DNA from: an uncultured Lachnospiraceae bacterium
GTDB taxonomy: Bacteria > Bacillota > Clostridia > Lachnospirales > Lachnospiraceae
Reading direction: 5' to 3'
Assembly: GCA_947628705.1 (NCBI GenBank)
Contig: CANRAZ010000015.1
Span: 1-41,428, forward strand
Length of the DNA: 41,428 bases
Below, piece after piece: positions 41,124 to 41,428 of the stretch. Under the pieces are notes generated by a model. That model was not told where the DNA came from. It did not search any database and saw nothing but the letters and a program-made list of their open reading frames with translations. Made by a program: the position numbers and the translations under genes. Numbering within the stretch: the stretch's first letter is position 1; every line of letters starts with the position of its first letter.

Positions 41124-41310
41124 GCAGATACAAGGAAAATAATACAAAGTGGGGCAGAATTATAAATAGTCATATGCGCCTGCAAAAAGGATTTTTCACA
41201 GCAAAACACCCGATGTAAAAGCCTTTTGATAGACGTTCCCGATTCATTGATGATAGAATTCTCTAAGGTCAGGAGAATTGAACCTGTAGAAAAAGCGGGA
41301 GGTGAATGAA

Positions 41311-41428
41311 ATGGAGATAGGATCACAGATCAAGAAGCTGCGCAACGCGCTGGGGCTTTCGCAGGAGGAGCTTGCGGAAAAAATATACGTCACGCGGCAG
41401 ACGATCTCCAACTGGGAAAATGAAAAGA
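41311..41428 (+). CDS. XRE-type helix-turn-helix regulator, N-terminal fragment at window edge
   Basis: 39 codons before the window ends: MEIGSQIKKLRNALGLSQEE, then IYVTRQTISNWENEK, a canonical HTH_3. GGGAGG lies 8 bases before the ATG. A weak promoter (TTGATA at 41226-41231, 17 bp, GATGAT) may precede it; the rest of 41124-41310 shows no gene. The C-terminal part is unknown, though many relatives carry membrane domains like the one at 36612. Confidence 0.75.
   Translation, partial: MEIGSQIKKLRNALGLSQEELAEKIYVTRQTISNWENEK

Noticed and set aside
1-41428. CRISPR array, rRNA, tRNA or intact transposase
   Set aside because: None seen: no regular spaced repeats, no rRNA-like blocks, no complete cloverleaf and no transposase motif.

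Overview
This 41.4 kb window looks like chromosome from a spore-forming, anaerobic Clostridia-type Firmicute of moderate GC. The evidence is a set of sporulation genes (spoIIR, a SpoIIQ-like gene, a SipL-type SPOCS/LysM gene and a Csp-like germination protease), strong AGGAGG ribosome binding sites, short lipoproteins, DUF951 and DUF1934 genes, and sigma-A promoters of the TTGACA-N17-TATAAT type. The species cannot be named from sequence alone. No rRNA, tRNA, CRISPR array or intact insertion sequence was seen.

Left part (1-12.6 kb), all on the minus strand. A type IV pilus block (pilB, pilT and the start of pilC) is followed, going upstream, by cca, glgP (with a clear terminator), ileS and proS. 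Both synthetases look like the eukaryote/archaea-like bacterial forms. Each has its own sigma-A promoter and a structured leader without a T-box.

Middle part (12.9-28.7 kb), mixed strands. It holds a TspO/MBR gene, an AI-2E-family permease, and an AT-rich gene flanked by near-identical 17-bp repeats. That gene encodes what appears to be a GH44 glycosidase domain with the catalytic core deleted, fused to a membrane region. A nucleotide kinase, DUF951, a SpoIIQ-like degenerate M23 protein and DUF1934 follow. Next come an envelope group (plsC, murI, ddl), then spoIIR-ispE and sipL. Candidate sigma-F and sigma-E promoters precede spoIIQ, spoIIR and sipL, in line with the known programme of these families. 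A PrcB-like lipoprotein and a split Csp-like subtilase close the section.

Right part (29.1-36.5 kb). A LytTR response regulator overlaps an AgrC-like kinase gene behind a perfect sigma-A promoter. A CmpB-type membrane protein, a permuted papain-like enzyme, an RlmI-type methyltransferase and two lipoproteins follow.

Far right (36.6-41.4 kb), accessory. Three XRE regulators, a decayed CHC2-type primase pseudogene, a truncated helix-turn-helix gene fused to a foreign tail, a long inverted repeat, and an AT-rich pair (EEP-family phosphohydrolase plus cytidine deaminase) suggest the scar of a mobile element with passenger genes.
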